Below the pieces are notes generated by a model. That model searched no databases and was not told the origin of the DNA. It was given only the letters and a program-made list of their open reading frames with translations. Shown here one piece after another: positions 1 to 8,696 of a DNA stretch of 11,099 bases. The DNA is from Thiobacillus sp. (GTDB lineage Bacteria; Pseudomonadota; Gammaproteobacteria; Burkholderiales; Thiobacillaceae), in the NCBI GenBank assembly GCA_011391285.1, contig JAABQU010000271.1:1-11099 (forward strand). The letters run 5' to 3'. Within the stretch, counting starts at the first letter, position 1. Each line of letters starts with the position of its first letter. The position numbers and the translations under genes are program-made.

Positions 1-149
1 CTATTTTCGAGGCCATCGGCGGCGCGCATCACGGCGACGTGGTGCTGATCGCCGGCAAGGGGCACGAGACGTATCAGGAAATCGCCGGCGAACGGCTGCC
101 GTTCTCCGATATCTCGGTGGCGAAGAAGGCACTGGAGGCATGGACATGA
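1..149 (+). CDS. murE: UDP-MurNAc-tripeptide synthetase MurE, C-terminal end (5' part outside window)
   Basis: Only the last 48 codons are present, read in the frame that begins at base 3 and ends with TGA at 147-149. The fragment carries the MurE C-terminal signature: a strand then AGKGHETYQ, followed by a short hairpin and FSD, and a final helix. The family is a cytoplasmic ATP-dependent ligase that adds the third amino acid (meso-diaminopimelate in most Gram-negatives) to UDP-MurNAc-L-Ala-D-Glu. The substrate-specificity motif (DNPR in DAP-adding enzymes) lies upstream of the window, so the amino acid used cannot be read here. The stop codon overlaps the start of murF, the usual next gene in dcw clusters, which supports the call. 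MurE, MurF, MurC and MurD are paralogues, but position and the KGHE motif favour MurE. Confidence 0.93.
   Translation, partial: IFEAIGGAHHGDVVLIAGKGHETYQEIAGERLPFSDISVAKKALEAWT
134..138 (+). promoter_or_regulatory. Shine-Dalgarno site of murF
   Basis: GGAGG inside the murE 3' end. It is 7 bases from the ATG at 146 but only 1 base from the in-frame ATG at 140, so it favours 146 as the murF start. A third ATG at 149 is 10 bases away and also possible. Confidence 0.7.
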
Positions 150-1528
150 TGCGTCTGTCCGAAGCCGCCGCCATGCTTGGCGTGCCATTCAGCGGCAGCG
201 ATGCCGAGGTGATGCGCATCTCGACCGACAGCCGCAGCATCCAGCCGGGCGACCTTTTCATCGCGTTGCGCGGCGACAAGTTCGACGGCGGCAGCTTTGC
301 CGCGCAGGCCTTGCAGCAGGGTGCGGCCGGCGTGGTGCTCGACCATAGGCAGGCACCGGAGATTGCTTCCGCGATCCGTGTCGACGACACCCGTCTCGCC
401 CTCGGGCAGCTGGCTGCCGCGTGGCGTCGGCGCTTCGCGATTCCGGTCATCGCCATCACCGGCAGCAACGGCAAGACCACCGTGAAGGAAATGCTGGCAG
501 CCATCCTGCGGGTCGAAGCCGGCGTGGATGATGCGGTTCTCAGCACCGAAGGCAACCTCAACAACGACATTGGCCTGCCGCTGATGCTGCTGCGGCTGCG
601 CGATACGCACCATTTCGCCGTGCTCGAAATGGGCATGAACCATGCGGGCGAAATCGACTATCTGACAAACCTGGCGCACCCCGATGTGGCGGTGATCAAC
701 AATGCGCTGACGGCGCATATCGGCTTTCTCGGTTCGGTTGAAAACATTGCCCGTGCCAAGGGTGAGATCTTCAATGGCCTGTCGAATGCCGGCATCGCCG
801 TGTTCAACGCCGATGACCCGCATGCTTCGCTGTGGCGTGAAATCAATGCGCAACGCTGCGTGATCGACTTCGGCATCAAGCAGCCGGCAGCCGTGCGCGG
901 ACGCTACCAGCCAAGCGGCTTCGGCTCGGCGCTTGCGATCAGCCTGCCCAACGCCACGCTCGAGATCGCCCTGCAGGTGCCGGGCGAACACAACGCGATG
1001 AATGCGCTTGCCGCCGCCACTACGGCCTTCGCGCTCGACCTCAGCTACCGCAGCATCGTCACCGGACTGTCCGGCTTCAGCGGCGTCAAGGGACGCTTGC
1101 AGAAAAAAGCCGCACTGCACGGCAGCACTTTCATCGACGACACCTACAACGCCAATCCCGATTCGGTGAAGGCCGCGCTGGCGGTACTGGAGCAGCAGCC
1201 CGGCAGGAAGGTGCTGGTGCTGGGTGACATGGGCGAACTGGGAACGGATGCGGCGACCATGCACGCGCAAATCGGCATGGCCGCACGCACAGCGGGTGTC
1301 GACCGCTTGCTGGCGCTGGGCGACTTTTCGAAGGAAACCGTTGCCGCGTTCGGCGCTGGTGCGATGCATTTCGAGCGCATCCAGGAACTGCTTGCCGAAC
1401 TCGAAAACGAACTGACGCCGGACACCACCGTGCTGGTGAAAGGTTCGCGTTTCATGCAGATGGAGCGCGTGGTGCAAAGTTTTATGGAACACCCGACGGC
1501 CTCACGGCCTGGGTACGAGGGACACTGA
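146..1528 (+). CDS. murF: UDP-MurNAc-tripeptide:D-Ala-D-Ala ligase MurF
   Basis: MurF is the cytoplasmic ATP-dependent ligase that adds D-Ala-D-Ala to UDP-MurNAc-tripeptide, giving the pentapeptide used by MraY. From ATG 146 it is 460 residues, normal for the family. An N-terminal substrate domain contains STDSR and GDLFIALRG. The central ATPase domain has P-loop TGSNGKTT (residues 105-112), NNDIGLP, and [21 protein letters not shown] (280-290) leads into the C-terminal domain with [10 protein letters not shown] (331-340), LGDMGELG (359-366) and [12 protein letters not shown] (432-443). An in-frame ATG at 140 would add two residues, but the Shine-Dalgarno spacing and the ATGA overlap with the murE stop favour 146. 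The stop lies one base before mraY. The last 15 or so residues (after VVQSFM) are a short, probably variable tail. Nothing suggests damage. Confidence 0.98.
   Translation: MMRLSEAAAMLGVPFSGSDAEVMRISTDSRSIQPGDLFIALRGDKFDGGSFAAQALQQGAAGVVLDHRQAPEIASAIRVDDTRLALGQLAAAWRRRFAIPVIAITGSNGKTTVKEMLAAILRVEAGVDDAVLSTEGNLNNDIGLPLMLLRLRDTHHFAVLEMGMNHAGEIDYLTNLAHPDVAVINNALTAHIGFLGSVENIARAKGEIFNGLSNAGIAVFNADDPHASLWREINAQRCVIDFGIKQPAAVRGRYQPSGFGSALAISLPNATLEIALQVPGEHNAMNALAAATTAFALDLSYRSIVTGLSGFSGVKGRLQKKAALHGSTFIDDTYNANPDSVKAALAVLEQQPGRKVLVLGDMGELGTDAATMHAQIGMAARTAGVDRLLALGDFSKETVAAFGAGAMHFERIQELLAELENELTPDTTVLVKGSRFMQMERVVQSFMEHPTASRPGYEGH
1517..1521 (+). promoter_or_regulatory. Shine-Dalgarno site of mraY
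   Basis: GAGGG within the last codons of murF, 8 bases upstream of the mraY ATG at 1530. It supports that start over later in-frame Met codons. Confidence 0.65.
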
Positions 1529-1529
1529 C

Positions 1530-2615
1530 ATGCTCCTGTGGCTGTTTCAGCAACTTGGCCAGGACATCCGGGCATTCAACGTCTTCAATTACCTGACGTT
1601 GCGCGCGGTGATGGCCACGCTCACCGCACTGACGATCTCATTCATCGTCGGGCCGGCCGTCATCCGCAAGCTCACGGCGCTGAAGATTGGCCAGTCGGTG
1701 CGTAGCGACGGCCCGCAGACCCATCTGGTCAAGGCTGGAACCCCGACCATGGGCGGCGCGCTGATCCTGGTGTCGGTCACCGTGACCACGTTGCTGTGGG
1801 CGGATCTGTCGAATGATTATGTCTGGGTGGCACTCATCACCCTGGTCGGTTTCGGTGTCATCGGCTGGATCGACGACTGGCGCAAGGTGGTCGAGAAAAA
1901 CTCGCGCGGCCTGCCCTCGCGCTGGAAATATTTCTGGCAATCGGTGATCGGCCTCGCGGTCGCGGCCTATCTGTGGCAAACCGCCCACCTGCCAGCGCAT
2001 ACCGAGCTCATCATCCCCTTTCTCAAGCACGCCACACTGGCGCTGTCGGGTGCGGCCTTCATCGCGCTCGCCTACTTCGTCATCGTCGGCGCAAGCAACG
2101 CGGTCAACCTGACCGACGGCCTCGACGGTCTGGCGATCCTGCCGACCGTGATGGTGGCCTCCGCGCTGGCGATCTTCGCCTATGTCGCCGGCAATGCGGT
2201 TTTCTCCAAATACCTCGGCGTGCCCTTTGTCCCCGGCGCCGGTGAACTGGCGATTTTCTGCGCCGCGATGGCGGGTGCGGGACTGGCCTTCCTGTGGTTC
2301 AACGCTTATCCGGCCGAAGTCTTCATGGGTGATGTCGGTGCACTGGCGCTGGGCGCGGCACTCGGCGTGGTGGCGGTCATCGTGCGCCAGGAAATTATCC
2401 TCTTCATCATGTGCGGCGTGTTCGTGGTTGAGACTCTGTCGGTGATGGTGCAGGTCGCCTCGTTCAAGCTCACCGGCAAGCGGGTCTTCCGTATGGCGCC
2501 GATCCACCATCACTACGAACTCAAGGGCTGGAAGGAAAACCAGGTGGTGGTGCGCTTCTGGATCATCAGCATGATGCTGGTGCTGATCGGTCTTTCGAGC
2601 TTGAAACTGAGATGA
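1530..2615 (+). CDS. mraY: Phospho-MurNAc-pentapeptide transferase MraY
   Basis: MraY is the inner-membrane enzyme that transfers phospho-MurNAc-pentapeptide from UDP to undecaprenyl phosphate, releasing UMP and forming lipid I. It is 361 residues, almost the same as the E. coli protein (360). The sequence is hydrophobic throughout, with about ten membrane segments. Family signatures are present in order: TPTMGG (71-76), the Mg-binding IDDW with Asp115 and Asp116, [10 protein letters not shown] (193-202), [11 protein letters not shown] with Asp268, and [13 protein letters not shown] (322-334) with three His residues at 326-328. These include the conserved Asp and His residues implicated in catalysis and in binding nucleoside antibiotics. 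ATG 1530 follows the murF stop by one base. The stop TGA overlaps the murD ATG (ATGA, 2612-2615), so murD is probably translationally coupled. No anomaly seen. Confidence 0.98.
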   Translation: MLLWLFQQLGQDIRAFNVFNYLTLRAVMATLTALTISFIVGPAVIRKLTALKIGQSVRSDGPQTHLVKAGTPTMGGALILVSVTVTTLLWADLSNDYVWVALITLVGFGVIGWIDDWRKVVEKNSRGLPSRWKYFWQSVIGLAVAAYLWQTAHLPAHTELIIPFLKHATLALSGAAFIALAYFVIVGASNAVNLTDGLDGLAILPTVMVASALAIFAYVAGNAVFSKYLGVPFVPGAGELAIFCAAMAGAGLAFLWFNAYPAEVFMGDVGALALGAALGVVAVIVRQEIILFIMCGVFVVETLSVMVQVASFKLTGKRVFRMAPIHHHYELKGWKENQVVVRFWIISMMLVLIGLSSLKLR

Positions 2616-4030
2616 ACTACGACAGCCTGCAGCTCTCCGGCAAGAACATCCTGGTGCTGGGCCTGGGTGATACCGGCCTGTCGTGTGCACGCTGGCTGGC
2701 TGCACGCGGGGCCAACGTGAGCGTGGCCGACACGCGCGCGGCACCGCCGCATGGCGGGCGCCTGGCCGGGTTGCTGCCGGATGTCCGGATTGTCACCGGC
2801 CCCTACAGCGATGCGCTGCTGCAGTCAGCCGAGTTGCTGGTCATCAGCCCCGGCGTGCCCCTGGCCGAGCCTGCGGTGGCCCGTGCAGTTGCGGCTGGCA
2901 TCGAGGCGGTGGGCGACGTCGAACTGTTCGCCCGCGCCGTCCGCGCACTCAATTCCCGGCGCGAGCATCCCATGCGGATGCTCGCAATTACCGGCAGCAA
3001 CGGCAAGAGCACCGTGACCGCGATGTGCGGCGACATGTGCCGGATGGCGGGCCTGACCACCTGCGTGGCAGGCAACATCGGTCTGCCGGTGCTGGATGCG
3101 TTGTTCGAAATCGAACAGGGTCTCGCACCCACGCCGCAGGTGTGGGTGCTGGAGTTGTCATCGTTCCAGCTGGAAACGACATCCAGCCTCGACGCCGATG
3201 CGGCCACGGTACTCAACCTGTCGGAAGATCACATGGATCGTTATCCCGACATGGATACCTATGCCGCGGCCAAGGCGCGGATTTTCAGCGGCTCCGGCGT
3301 TCAGGTGGTGAACCGCGACGATCCGCGCAGCCTGGCGATGGCCCTGCCCGGCCGGCATGTGGTCAGTTTTGGCCTGGACCGCTGCCCGCAGGGGGAAAAC
3401 TTCGGCCTGTGCGAAGACGAGCTGTGTCTCGGTGGCGACATGCTGCTGCCGTTGTCTGCGCTGCCGGTGGCCGGGCTGCACAACGCTGCCAATGCACTCG
3501 CGGCGCTTGCCTTGACGCGAGCGCTGGGCCTGCCGATGGAAGCGCTGCTGCGTGGACTGGTGCATTTCAAGGGCCTGCCGCACCGGGTCGAGAAGATTGC
3601 CGAGATCGAGGGCGTGACCTGGTATGACGACTCGAAAGGCACCAACGTCGGTGCCACTGAGGCTGCGCTCTATGGCATGGGCAAGCGGAAAGCGGTGGTG
3701 ATCCTGGGCGGCGACGGCAAGGGCCAGGACTTCAGCCCGCTCAAGGATGCCGTCCAGGCCAACGCACGCGCCGTGCTGCTGATCGGGCGGGATGCGCCGC
3801 TGATTGCCGAGGCCATCCGGGGCAGCGGCGTGGAGATACTTCCGGTTGCTGACCTGGATGAAGCAGTCGCACAAGCCCAGAGACTCGCCCGTCCCGGCGA
3901 TGCCGTGCTGCTGTCGCCCGCCTGTGCCAGCTTCGACATGTTCCGCAACTATGTCCATCGTGCCGAAGTGTTCACTGCCGCCGTGAAAAAGCTGGCCGCG
4001 GAACGGGCGGCAGAGCCCGGGGCGATTTGA
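2612..4030 (+). CDS. murD: UDP-MurNAc-L-Ala:D-Glu ligase MurD
   Basis: MurD adds D-glutamate to UDP-MurNAc-L-Ala in the cytoplasm using ATP. It is 472 residues, slightly longer than E. coli MurD (438) but within the betaproteobacterial range as I know it. The N-terminal Rossmann-like domain has [10 protein letters not shown] (15-24) and ISPGVP (78-83). The central domain has P-loop TGSNGKST (127-134), [13 protein letters not shown] (181-188), and [10 protein letters not shown] (202-211). Lys221 is in the place of the carbamylated lysine. The C-terminal domain has GLPHRVE (321-327), DDSKGTN (339-345), GGDGKGQDF and [12 protein letters not shown] (433-444). The start forms an ATGA overlap with the mraY stop. 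No strong Shine-Dalgarno site precedes it, which fits reinitiation after mraY. The last 12 residues form a charged, probably variable tail. Confidence 0.98.
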   Translation: MNYDSLQLSGKNILVLGLGDTGLSCARWLAARGANVSVADTRAAPPHGGRLAGLLPDVRIVTGPYSDALLQSAELLVISPGVPLAEPAVARAVAAGIEAVGDVELFARAVRALNSRREHPMRMLAITGSNGKSTVTAMCGDMCRMAGLTTCVAGNIGLPVLDALFEIEQGLAPTPQVWVLELSSFQLETTSSLDADAATVLNLSEDHMDRYPDMDTYAAAKARIFSGSGVQVVNRDDPRSLAMALPGRHVVSFGLDRCPQGENFGLCEDELCLGGDMLLPLSALPVAGLHNAANALAALALTRALGLPMEALLRGLVHFKGLPHRVEKIAEIEGVTWYDDSKGTNVGATEAALYGMGKRKAVVILGGDGKGQDFSPLKDAVQANARAVLLIGRDAPLIAEAIRGSGVEILPVADLDEAVAQAQRLARPGDAVLLSPACASFDMFRNYVHRAEVFTAAVKKLAAERAAEPGAI

Positions 4031-4032
4031 CG

Positions 4033-5190
4033 ATGCTGTATACCGCACGTGCCCCCAAACCCAGCGGCGAGCTCGACTTCAGCCTGCTGTGGCTGGCGCT
4101 CGGCCTGCTGGCGATCGGGCTGGTGATGGTCTATTCAGCTTCGCTCGCGACGGCCGAGGCGGCCGGGTATACCGGCCACAACGGCGAGTTCTATTTGTTG
4201 CGGCAGGGCATCTTCATCGCCATTGGCGTCGGGGTCGGCGCCACCGCGTTCCAGGTGCCGATGCGGGTGTGGCAGCAGGCCGCGCCCTATCTCTTTCTAG
4301 TCGGACTGTTGCTGCTGGTGGTGGTGCTGATCCCCGGTATCGGTCGCGAAGTCAACGGCAGCCGGCGCTGGATTCCGCTCGGGTTCGCCAACCTGCAGCC
4401 GTCCGAACTGATGAAGTTCCTCGCCGTGCTGTACGCCGCCGACTACACAACGCGCAAGGCCGCCTTCATGCATGACTTCAAGAAGGGCTTTCTGCCGATG
4501 GCCGCGGTGATGATGCTGGCTGGCGCCTTGCTGCTGAGCGAGCCGGATTTCGGTGCCTTTGTAGTCATCGTGTCGATCGGCATGGGCATCCTGTTCCTCG
4601 GCGGGCTCAACTGGAAGGTCTTCGCCGCGCTGGTGGTGGTGTTGCTAGCTGGCTTTGCGCTGCTGATCTTCACTTCGGAATACCGGATGCAGCGCATCCT
4701 CGGCTTCATGGACCCGTTCGCCGACCCTTACGGCAAGGGTTACCAGCTGTCACATGCGCTGATCGCCTTCGGCCGCGGCGAATGGCTGGGCCTGGGGCTC
4801 GGCGGCAGCGTCGAAAAGCTGTTCTATCTGCCGGAGGCACACACCGATTTCCTGCTGGCGGTGATCGCCGAGGAATTCGGCTTCATCGGCGTGGCGGCGG
4901 TGATCGGCCTGTTCGCCTGGCTTCTCGTCAAGGCCTTCCTGATCGGCCATCGCGCGGCGCAACTGGAGCGCAATTTCTGTGCACTGGTGGCGCAGGGGAT
5001 CGGCATCTGGCTTGGCGTTCAGACGCTGATCAACATGGGGGTGAATGTCGGCCTGCTGCCGACCAAGGGACTGACCCTGCCCTTTTTGTCGTTCGGCGGC
5101 AGCGGGATTGTCGCCAATTGCCTGGCGATTGCCGTACTGCTCCGCATCGACTGGGAGCACCGGCAGATGATGCGGGGGAAAACCTTCTGA
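4033..5190 (+). CDS. ftsW: Septal peptidoglycan polymerase FtsW (SEDS family)
   Basis: FtsW is the SEDS glycosyltransferase that polymerises lipid II at the division site together with a class B penicillin-binding protein (FtsI, usually encoded upstream in this cluster). From ATG 4033 it is 385 residues with about ten membrane segments, starting near residue 17. Conserved SEDS motifs are seen: [10 protein letters not shown] (108-117), QPSELMK (122-128), SEPDFG (169-174), and PEAHTDF (267-273). Asp272 in the last is at the position of the catalytic aspartate of the family. [19 protein letters not shown] (340-358) follows. PEAHTDF and neighbourhood with murD and murG separate it from the elongation paralogue RodA. 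The start is not certain: an in-frame TTG at 4027 would overlap the murD stop as TTGA. I prefer the ATG two bases after that stop. Upstream ribosome binding signals are weak, only GGGG at 4019-4022. Confidence 0.97.
   Translation: MLYTARAPKPSGELDFSLLWLALGLLAIGLVMVYSASLATAEAAGYTGHNGEFYLLRQGIFIAIGVGVGATAFQVPMRVWQQAAPYLFLVGLLLLVVVLIPGIGREVNGSRRWIPLGFANLQPSELMKFLAVLYAADYTTRKAAFMHDFKKGFLPMAAVMMLAGALLLSEPDFGAFVVIVSIGMGILFLGGLNWKVFAALVVVLLAGFALLIFTSEYRMQRILGFMDPFADPYGKGYQLSHALIAFGRGEWLGLGLGGSVEKLFYLPEAHTDFLLAVIAEEFGFIGVAAVIGLFAWLLVKAFLIGHRAAQLERNFCALVAQGIGIWLGVQTLINMGVNVGLLPTKGLTLPFLSFGGSGIVANCLAIAVLLRIDWEHRQMMRGKTF
5174..5180 (+). promoter_or_regulatory. Shine-Dalgarno site of murG
   Basis: Purine run GGGGGAA in the ftsW 3' end, 9 bases from the ATG at 5190. 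The murG reading frame stays open upstream to about 4782, but that part lies in another frame of ftsW and is not MurG-like. This site therefore helps fix the start at 5190. Confidence 0.65.
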
Positions 5191-6290
5191 TGACTGCCGC
5201 GAACCGCACCCTCATGGTCATGGCCGGCGGTACCGGTGGCCATGTCTACCCTGCGCTCGCGGTGGCCGACGCGCTGCGTGGGCGCGGCTGGGACGTGTTC
5301 TGGCTCGGCACCAGAAATGGCCTCGAGGCGCGCGTGGTGCCGGCGGCGGGGATCGACGTGGTGTGGGTGTCGATGGGCGGTGTGCGTGGCAAGGGGCTGC
5401 TGAAGAAACTGCTGCTGCCGGCAACGCTGCTGGTCGCCTTCTGGCAGAGCCTGCGTGCCATCCTGCAGCGCCGACCTGATGTGGTCCTGGGCATGGGCGG
5501 CTACACCGCCTTCCCCGGTGGCCTGATGGCGAGCCTGCTCAACCGGCCGCTGGTGATCCATGAACAGAACTCGGTCGGCGGTCTGACCAACCGCGTGCTG
5601 GCCTGTCTGGCCGATCGTGTGCTGACAGCCTTTCCCACCGTGTTTACCCACCCGCACGATAAACCGATTCCATGCCGCCGCGTGACAGCGGAATGGGTGG
5701 GCAACCCGGTGCGAACCGACATCGCAACTGCATCGAAGGCCAGTCGCGCAGATCGCAGCGGCCCGCTACGTCTGCTGGTGGTGGGGGGCAGCCTTGGTGC
5801 GTCGGCCTTGAATGACCTGGTGCCTCGGGCGCTCGCACTGCTGCCTGCCGGCCGGCGCCCGCAGGTGGTGCATCAGTCCGGCCGCCAGCACCTCGACGCC
5901 CTGCGTGCGAACTATGCCGCCGCCGGGGTGGCAGCCGAGGTGCGCGACTACATCGAGGACATGGCCGCCGAGTATCAGGCCTGCGATTTTGCCATCTGCC
6001 GTTCCGGCGCAATGACGGTCGCCGAACTGGCGTGTGCCGGCGTTCCTGCGGTGCTGGTGCCCTTCCCGTACGCGGTGGATGACCATCAGACAGGCAACGC
6101 GGAATTCCTTTCCGAAGCCGGTGCAGGCTGGCTGATGCAGCAGAAGGATCTGACGCCAGAGAAACTCGCTGCGCTGATCGGCGGGCTCGATCGCACCACG
6201 CTGGCAGCCATGTCGGACCAGGCGCTCGCGCTGGCGAAACCCGATGCGACCCGACAGGTCGCCGATATTTGCGAGGCTCTCGCCCAATGA
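5190..6290 (+). CDS. murG: Lipid II synthase MurG (UDP-GlcNAc transferase)
   Basis: MurG is a membrane-associated GT-B glycosyltransferase on the cytoplasmic face. It transfers GlcNAc from UDP-GlcNAc to lipid I, making lipid II. It is 366 residues from ATG 5190, typical for the family (E. coli 355). The N-terminal lipid I-binding domain has the glycine loop [12 protein letters not shown] (13-24), [10 protein letters not shown] (101-110) and HEQN (124-127). The C-terminal nucleotide-sugar domain has GNPVR (171-175), GGSLGA (199-204), [10 protein letters not shown] (271-280) and [12 protein letters not shown] (293-304). The A of the start codon is the last base of the ftsW stop (TGATG), a coupling overlap of one base. 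The frame is open far upstream, but that extension lacks MurG features. The stop overlaps the murC ATG. No anomaly seen. Confidence 0.98.
   Translation: MTAANRTLMVMAGGTGGHVYPALAVADALRGRGWDVFWLGTRNGLEARVVPAAGIDVVWVSMGGVRGKGLLKKLLLPATLLVAFWQSLRAILQRRPDVVLGMGGYTAFPGGLMASLLNRPLVIHEQNSVGGLTNRVLACLADRVLTAFPTVFTHPHDKPIPCRRVTAEWVGNPVRTDIATASKASRADRSGPLRLLVVGGSLGASALNDLVPRALALLPAGRRPQVVHQSGRQHLDALRANYAAAGVAAEVRDYIEDMAAEYQACDFAICRSGAMTVAELACAGVPAVLVPFPYAVDDHQTGNAEFLSEAGAGWLMQQKDLTPEKLAALIGGLDRTTLAAMSDQALALAKPDATRQVADICEALAQ
6273..6276 (+). promoter_or_regulatory. Shine-Dalgarno site of murC
   Basis: GAGG in the murG 3' end, 10 bases before the ATG at 6287. A TTG at 6269 is in frame but lies upstream of this site, so the ATG is the better start. 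Confidence 0.5.
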
Positions 6291-7732
6291 AACACGCGGT
6301 CAAACACATCCATTTTGTCGGCATCGGCGGCGTCGGCATGAGCGGCATCGCCGAGGTGCTGCTGAACCTGGGGTACGCCGTATCGGGTTCGGATTTGTCT
6401 GACAGCGCGGTGACACAACGGCTTGCCAGTCTGGGTGCGCACATCCACCGCGGGCATGTGGCTGAAAATATTGTCGGCGCCGACGCGGTCGTCGTCTCGA
6501 CTGCGGTGCAGGAAAGCAACCCCGAAGTCATGGCCGCACGCGAGAGGAAAATCCCCATCGTGCCGCGTGCGCTGATGCTGGCCGAACTGATGCGGCTGCA
6601 GCGGGGCATCGCCATCGCCGGCACCCACGGCAAGACCACCACCACCAGCCTGGTCGCCAGCATCCTCGGCGAAGCCGGCATGGATCCGACCTACGTGATC
6701 GGCGGCAAACTCACCGCCGCCGGCACCAACGCGCGGCTGGGCCAGGGCGATTTTCTGGTGGCAGAGGCCGACGAATCCGATGCCTCCTTCCTTTATCTCA
6801 CGCCGGTGATCGCCATCGTCACCAACATCGATGCCGATCACATGGAGACCTATGGCCATGATTTCGAGCGGCTGAAACAGGCTTTCGTCGATTTCTGCCA
6901 GCGCCTGCCCTTCTACGGCATGGCGGTGCTGTGCATCGACGATCCGCATGTCTGCGAAATCCTGCCGCGCATCACCAAGCCGATCACCACCTACGGTTTC
7001 GACGAATCGGCGCAGGTACGCGGGGTGAATCCGCGTTTCGAACACGGCCGGATGCATTTCACCGTCAAGCGCGAAGGCATGGCCGATCTTGATGTGGTGC
7101 TGAACCATCCTGGCATGCACAACGTGCTGAATGCCCTGGCGGCTATTGCGGTGGCGACCGAGGTCGATGCCAGTGATGCCGCCATCGTCAAGGCGCTGGC
7201 CGAATTCCACGGCGTCGGCCGGCGCTTCCAGCGCTGGGGCGAGCAGCCAACCCGGGATGGCGGGCACTACACCCTGATCGATGACTACGGCCACCATCCG
7301 GTCGAAATGGCGGCGACGCTGGCTGCCGCACGCGGTTCCTTCCCGGGGCGGCGGCTGGTGCTGGTGTTCCAGCCGCACCGCTTTACCCGCACCCGTGACT
7401 GTTTCGAGGATTTCGTGAAGGTGCTGTCGGAAACCGACGTGCTGCTGCTGACCGAGGTCTATCCCGCGGGCGAAGCGCCGATCGTTGCGGCCGACGGTCG
7501 CGCCCTGGCACGTGCCGTGCGGGTAGCCGGCAAGGTCGAGCCGGTATTCGTGGAAAAAATTGCTGATGTGCCTGCAGCCGTGCGTGATCTGGTGCAGGCA
7601 GGGGACGTCGTGCTGGTGATGGGTGCCGGCAGCATCGGGCAGGTGGCCCCGGCGCTGGGAGCACACGATTCCACAGGCGCTTCAGCACCTGGTGGATCGC
7701 AATCCTCTTTAGGGGGGAAGCATGCAGCATGA
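6287..7732 (+). CDS. murC: UDP-MurNAc:L-alanine ligase MurC
   Basis: MurC is the cytoplasmic ligase that adds L-alanine to UDP-MurNAc with ATP, the first peptide-stem step. It is 481 residues from ATG 6287. The N-terminal domain begins with [13 protein letters not shown] (11-23). The ATPase domain has P-loop AGTHGKTT (111-118), GGKL (139-142), EADESDASF (160-168) and [22 protein letters not shown] (276-286) leads to the C-terminal domain with [16 protein letters not shown] (332-340), FQPHRFTRT (361-369), TEVYPAGE and GAGSIG (446-451). The His of the P-loop (GTHGKT rather than GSNGKT) and DDYGHHP mark MurC among the ligase paralogues. The start forms an ATGA overlap with the murG stop. After the last conserved helix (about residue 457) comes a 24-residue tail rich in Gly, Ser and Ala, whose DNA folds into a hairpin before murB. 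The gene overlaps murB by 11 bases. Confidence 0.98.
   Translation: MKHAVKHIHFVGIGGVGMSGIAEVLLNLGYAVSGSDLSDSAVTQRLASLGAHIHRGHVAENIVGADAVVVSTAVQESNPEVMAARERKIPIVPRALMLAELMRLQRGIAIAGTHGKTTTTSLVASILGEAGMDPTYVIGGKLTAAGTNARLGQGDFLVAEADESDASFLYLTPVIAIVTNIDADHMETYGHDFERLKQAFVDFCQRLPFYGMAVLCIDDPHVCEILPRITKPITTYGFDESAQVRGVNPRFEHGRMHFTVKREGMADLDVVLNHPGMHNVLNALAAIAVATEVDASDAAIVKALAEFHGVGRRFQRWGEQPTRDGGHYTLIDDYGHHPVEMAATLAAARGSFPGRRLVLVFQPHRFTRTRDCFEDFVKVLSETDVLLLTEVYPAGEAPIVAADGRALARAVRVAGKVEPVFVEKIADVPAAVRDLVQAGDVVLVMGAGSIGQVAPALGAHDSTGASAPGGSQSSLGGKHAA
7667..7698 (+). repeat. Imperfect inverted repeat in the murC 3' tail, upstream of murB
   Basis: Arms 7667-7677 and 7688-7698 are complementary over about ten pairs with one bulged base on each side, around a 10-base loop. 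It lies in the part of murC that codes for the low-complexity tail, and its 3' arm ends 12 bases before the purine-rich ribosome binding site of murB. No T-run follows, so it is not a classical intrinsic terminator. A role in murB translation or message stability is speculation. Confidence 0.45.
7711..7720 (+). promoter_or_regulatory. Purine-rich ribosome binding site of murB
   Basis: The run AGGGGGGAAG directly precedes the ATG at 7722. The spacing is short if the 3' end of the run pairs with 16S rRNA, and normal (about 8 bases) if its AGG end does. The next in-frame ATGs, at 7740 and 7749, are about 19 and 28 bases from the run. The start at 7722 is therefore favoured but not proven. Confidence 0.5.
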
Positions 7733-8696
7733 CTACCCGATGAGCGAGATGGAACTGGGCAGCGGGGCTGCTCCGGTGCTGCGCGGGCAGTTTCTCTACA
7801 ACGAGCCGATGAGCAGGCACGTGTCATGGCGCGCCGGGGGCGCGGCGCGGCGCGTCTATATCCCGGCTGATCTGGAGGACATGGCGTGGCTGGTGCGCTC
7901 CGTCCCGGCACACGAAGACATCCACGTGGTAGGTCTGGGCAGCAATCTGCTGGTGCGTGACGGCGGGGTCAACGGCGTGGTGATCCTGCTGCACGGGGTG
8001 CTGAAGAAACTGGCGATCGAAAGTCGTACCCATGGCCTGCCGCCGCCACCGGAAGACGTCGACACCGCCCTGGTGTATGCCCAGGTGGGCGTGGCAACGC
8101 CCAAGCTGGCGCGCTTTTCCGCCAATCATGGTCTGGTCGGTGGCGAATTCTGGGCCGGCATTCCCGGCACCGTCGGCGGCGCGATCGCGATGAACGCCGG
8201 CTGCTACGGCGGCCAGACCTGGGACAGGCTGGTGCAGGTGCAGACGCTGGATCGCGACGGCCAGTTGAATGAACGGCGGCCGGACGAATACGTGATCGGC
8301 TACCGCCACGTTGCGCTGAAGCACACGCACGAGGAATGGTTTATCGGCGGCTGGTTCCGGCTGGCCCGCGGCGACGGTGCGGCCTCGCGCGAAACCATCA
8401 AGGACCTGCTGAAGAAGCGCATCACTGCGCAGCCATTGAGCCAGCCCAACGCCGGCTCGGTGTTCCGCAACCCGCCGGGCGATTACGCTGCACGCCTGAT
8501 CGAGGCCTGTGGACTCAAGGGTTTCCGCATCGGCGATGCGCAGGTATCGGAGAAGCATGCCAACTTCATCGTCAATCTGGGCAAGGCCACGGCGACCGAC
8601 ATCGAGCGCCTGATCGAACATGTGGAAGACAGCGTGGAGGCGCGCACCAATGTGCAGCTGATACGCGAAGTGCGAATTATTGGAGAGCGGCAGTGA
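7722..8696 (+). CDS. murB: UDP-N-acetylenolpyruvoylglucosamine reductase MurB
   Basis: MurB is the cytoplasmic FAD enzyme that reduces UDP-GlcNAc-enolpyruvate to UDP-MurNAc with NADPH. It is 324 residues from ATG 7722. The FAD-binding domain has SWRAGG (35-40), [12 protein letters not shown] (71-82) and [15 protein letters not shown] (146-160). The substrate domain has GYRH with Arg195 and [10 protein letters not shown] (244-253), where Ser246 matches the proton-donor serine. EVRIIG with Glu316 matches the second catalytic acid. The compact C-terminal half, with [11 protein letters not shown] and [12 protein letters not shown], resembles type II MurB rather than the longer type I enzyme of E. 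coli. A Pro-rich insert at about 102-114 looks lineage-specific. The gene overlaps the murC end by 11 bases, and its stop overlaps the GTG of ddl. The first 9 residues are uncertain because ATGs at 7740 and 7749 are also in frame. Confidence 0.97.
   Translation: MQHDYPMSEMELGSGAAPVLRGQFLYNEPMSRHVSWRAGGAARRVYIPADLEDMAWLVRSVPAHEDIHVVGLGSNLLVRDGGVNGVVILLHGVLKKLAIESRTHGLPPPPEDVDTALVYAQVGVATPKLARFSANHGLVGGEFWAGIPGTVGGAIAMNAGCYGGQTWDRLVQVQTLDRDGQLNERRPDEYVIGYRHVALKHTHEEWFIGGWFRLARGDGAASRETIKDLLKKRITAQPLSQPNAGSVFRNPPGDYAARLIEACGLKGFRIGDAQVSEKHANFIVNLGKATATDIERLIEHVEDSVEARTNVQLIREVRIIGERQ
8682..8687 (+). promoter_or_regulatory. Shine-Dalgarno site of ddl
   Basis: GGAGAG in the last codons of murB, 5 bases before the GTG at 8693. 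It decides the ddl start, since the next in-frame start codons (from 8789) lie inside the first conserved strand of the enzyme. Confidence 0.75.

Noticed and set aside
74..1492. 472-codon open frame on the minus strand opposite murF
   Set aside because: It lies antisense to an intact murF. The translation is rich in His, Arg, Gln and Asp without any recognisable domain, as expected from GC-biased codons read in reverse.
1498..1509. GGCC-TCAC-GGCC palindrome at the murF end
   Set aside because: A 4-base self-complementary stem is expected by chance in DNA this rich in GC, and no T-run follows.
4782..5189. 136-codon upstream extension of murG
   Set aside because: It overlaps ftsW in another frame, is rich in Arg, Gly and Ala without MurG features, and a ribosome binding site sits just before ATG 5190.
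6269..6286. TTG start adding six residues to MurC
   Set aside because: The ATG at 6287 gives the normal N-terminus, forms an ATGA overlap with the murG stop, and has a GAGG site between it and the TTG.
6086..7666. 526-codon open frame on the minus strand opposite murG and murC
   Set aside because: It crosses a real gene boundary, has no family signature and mirrors the codon bias of murC. It is a shadow frame.
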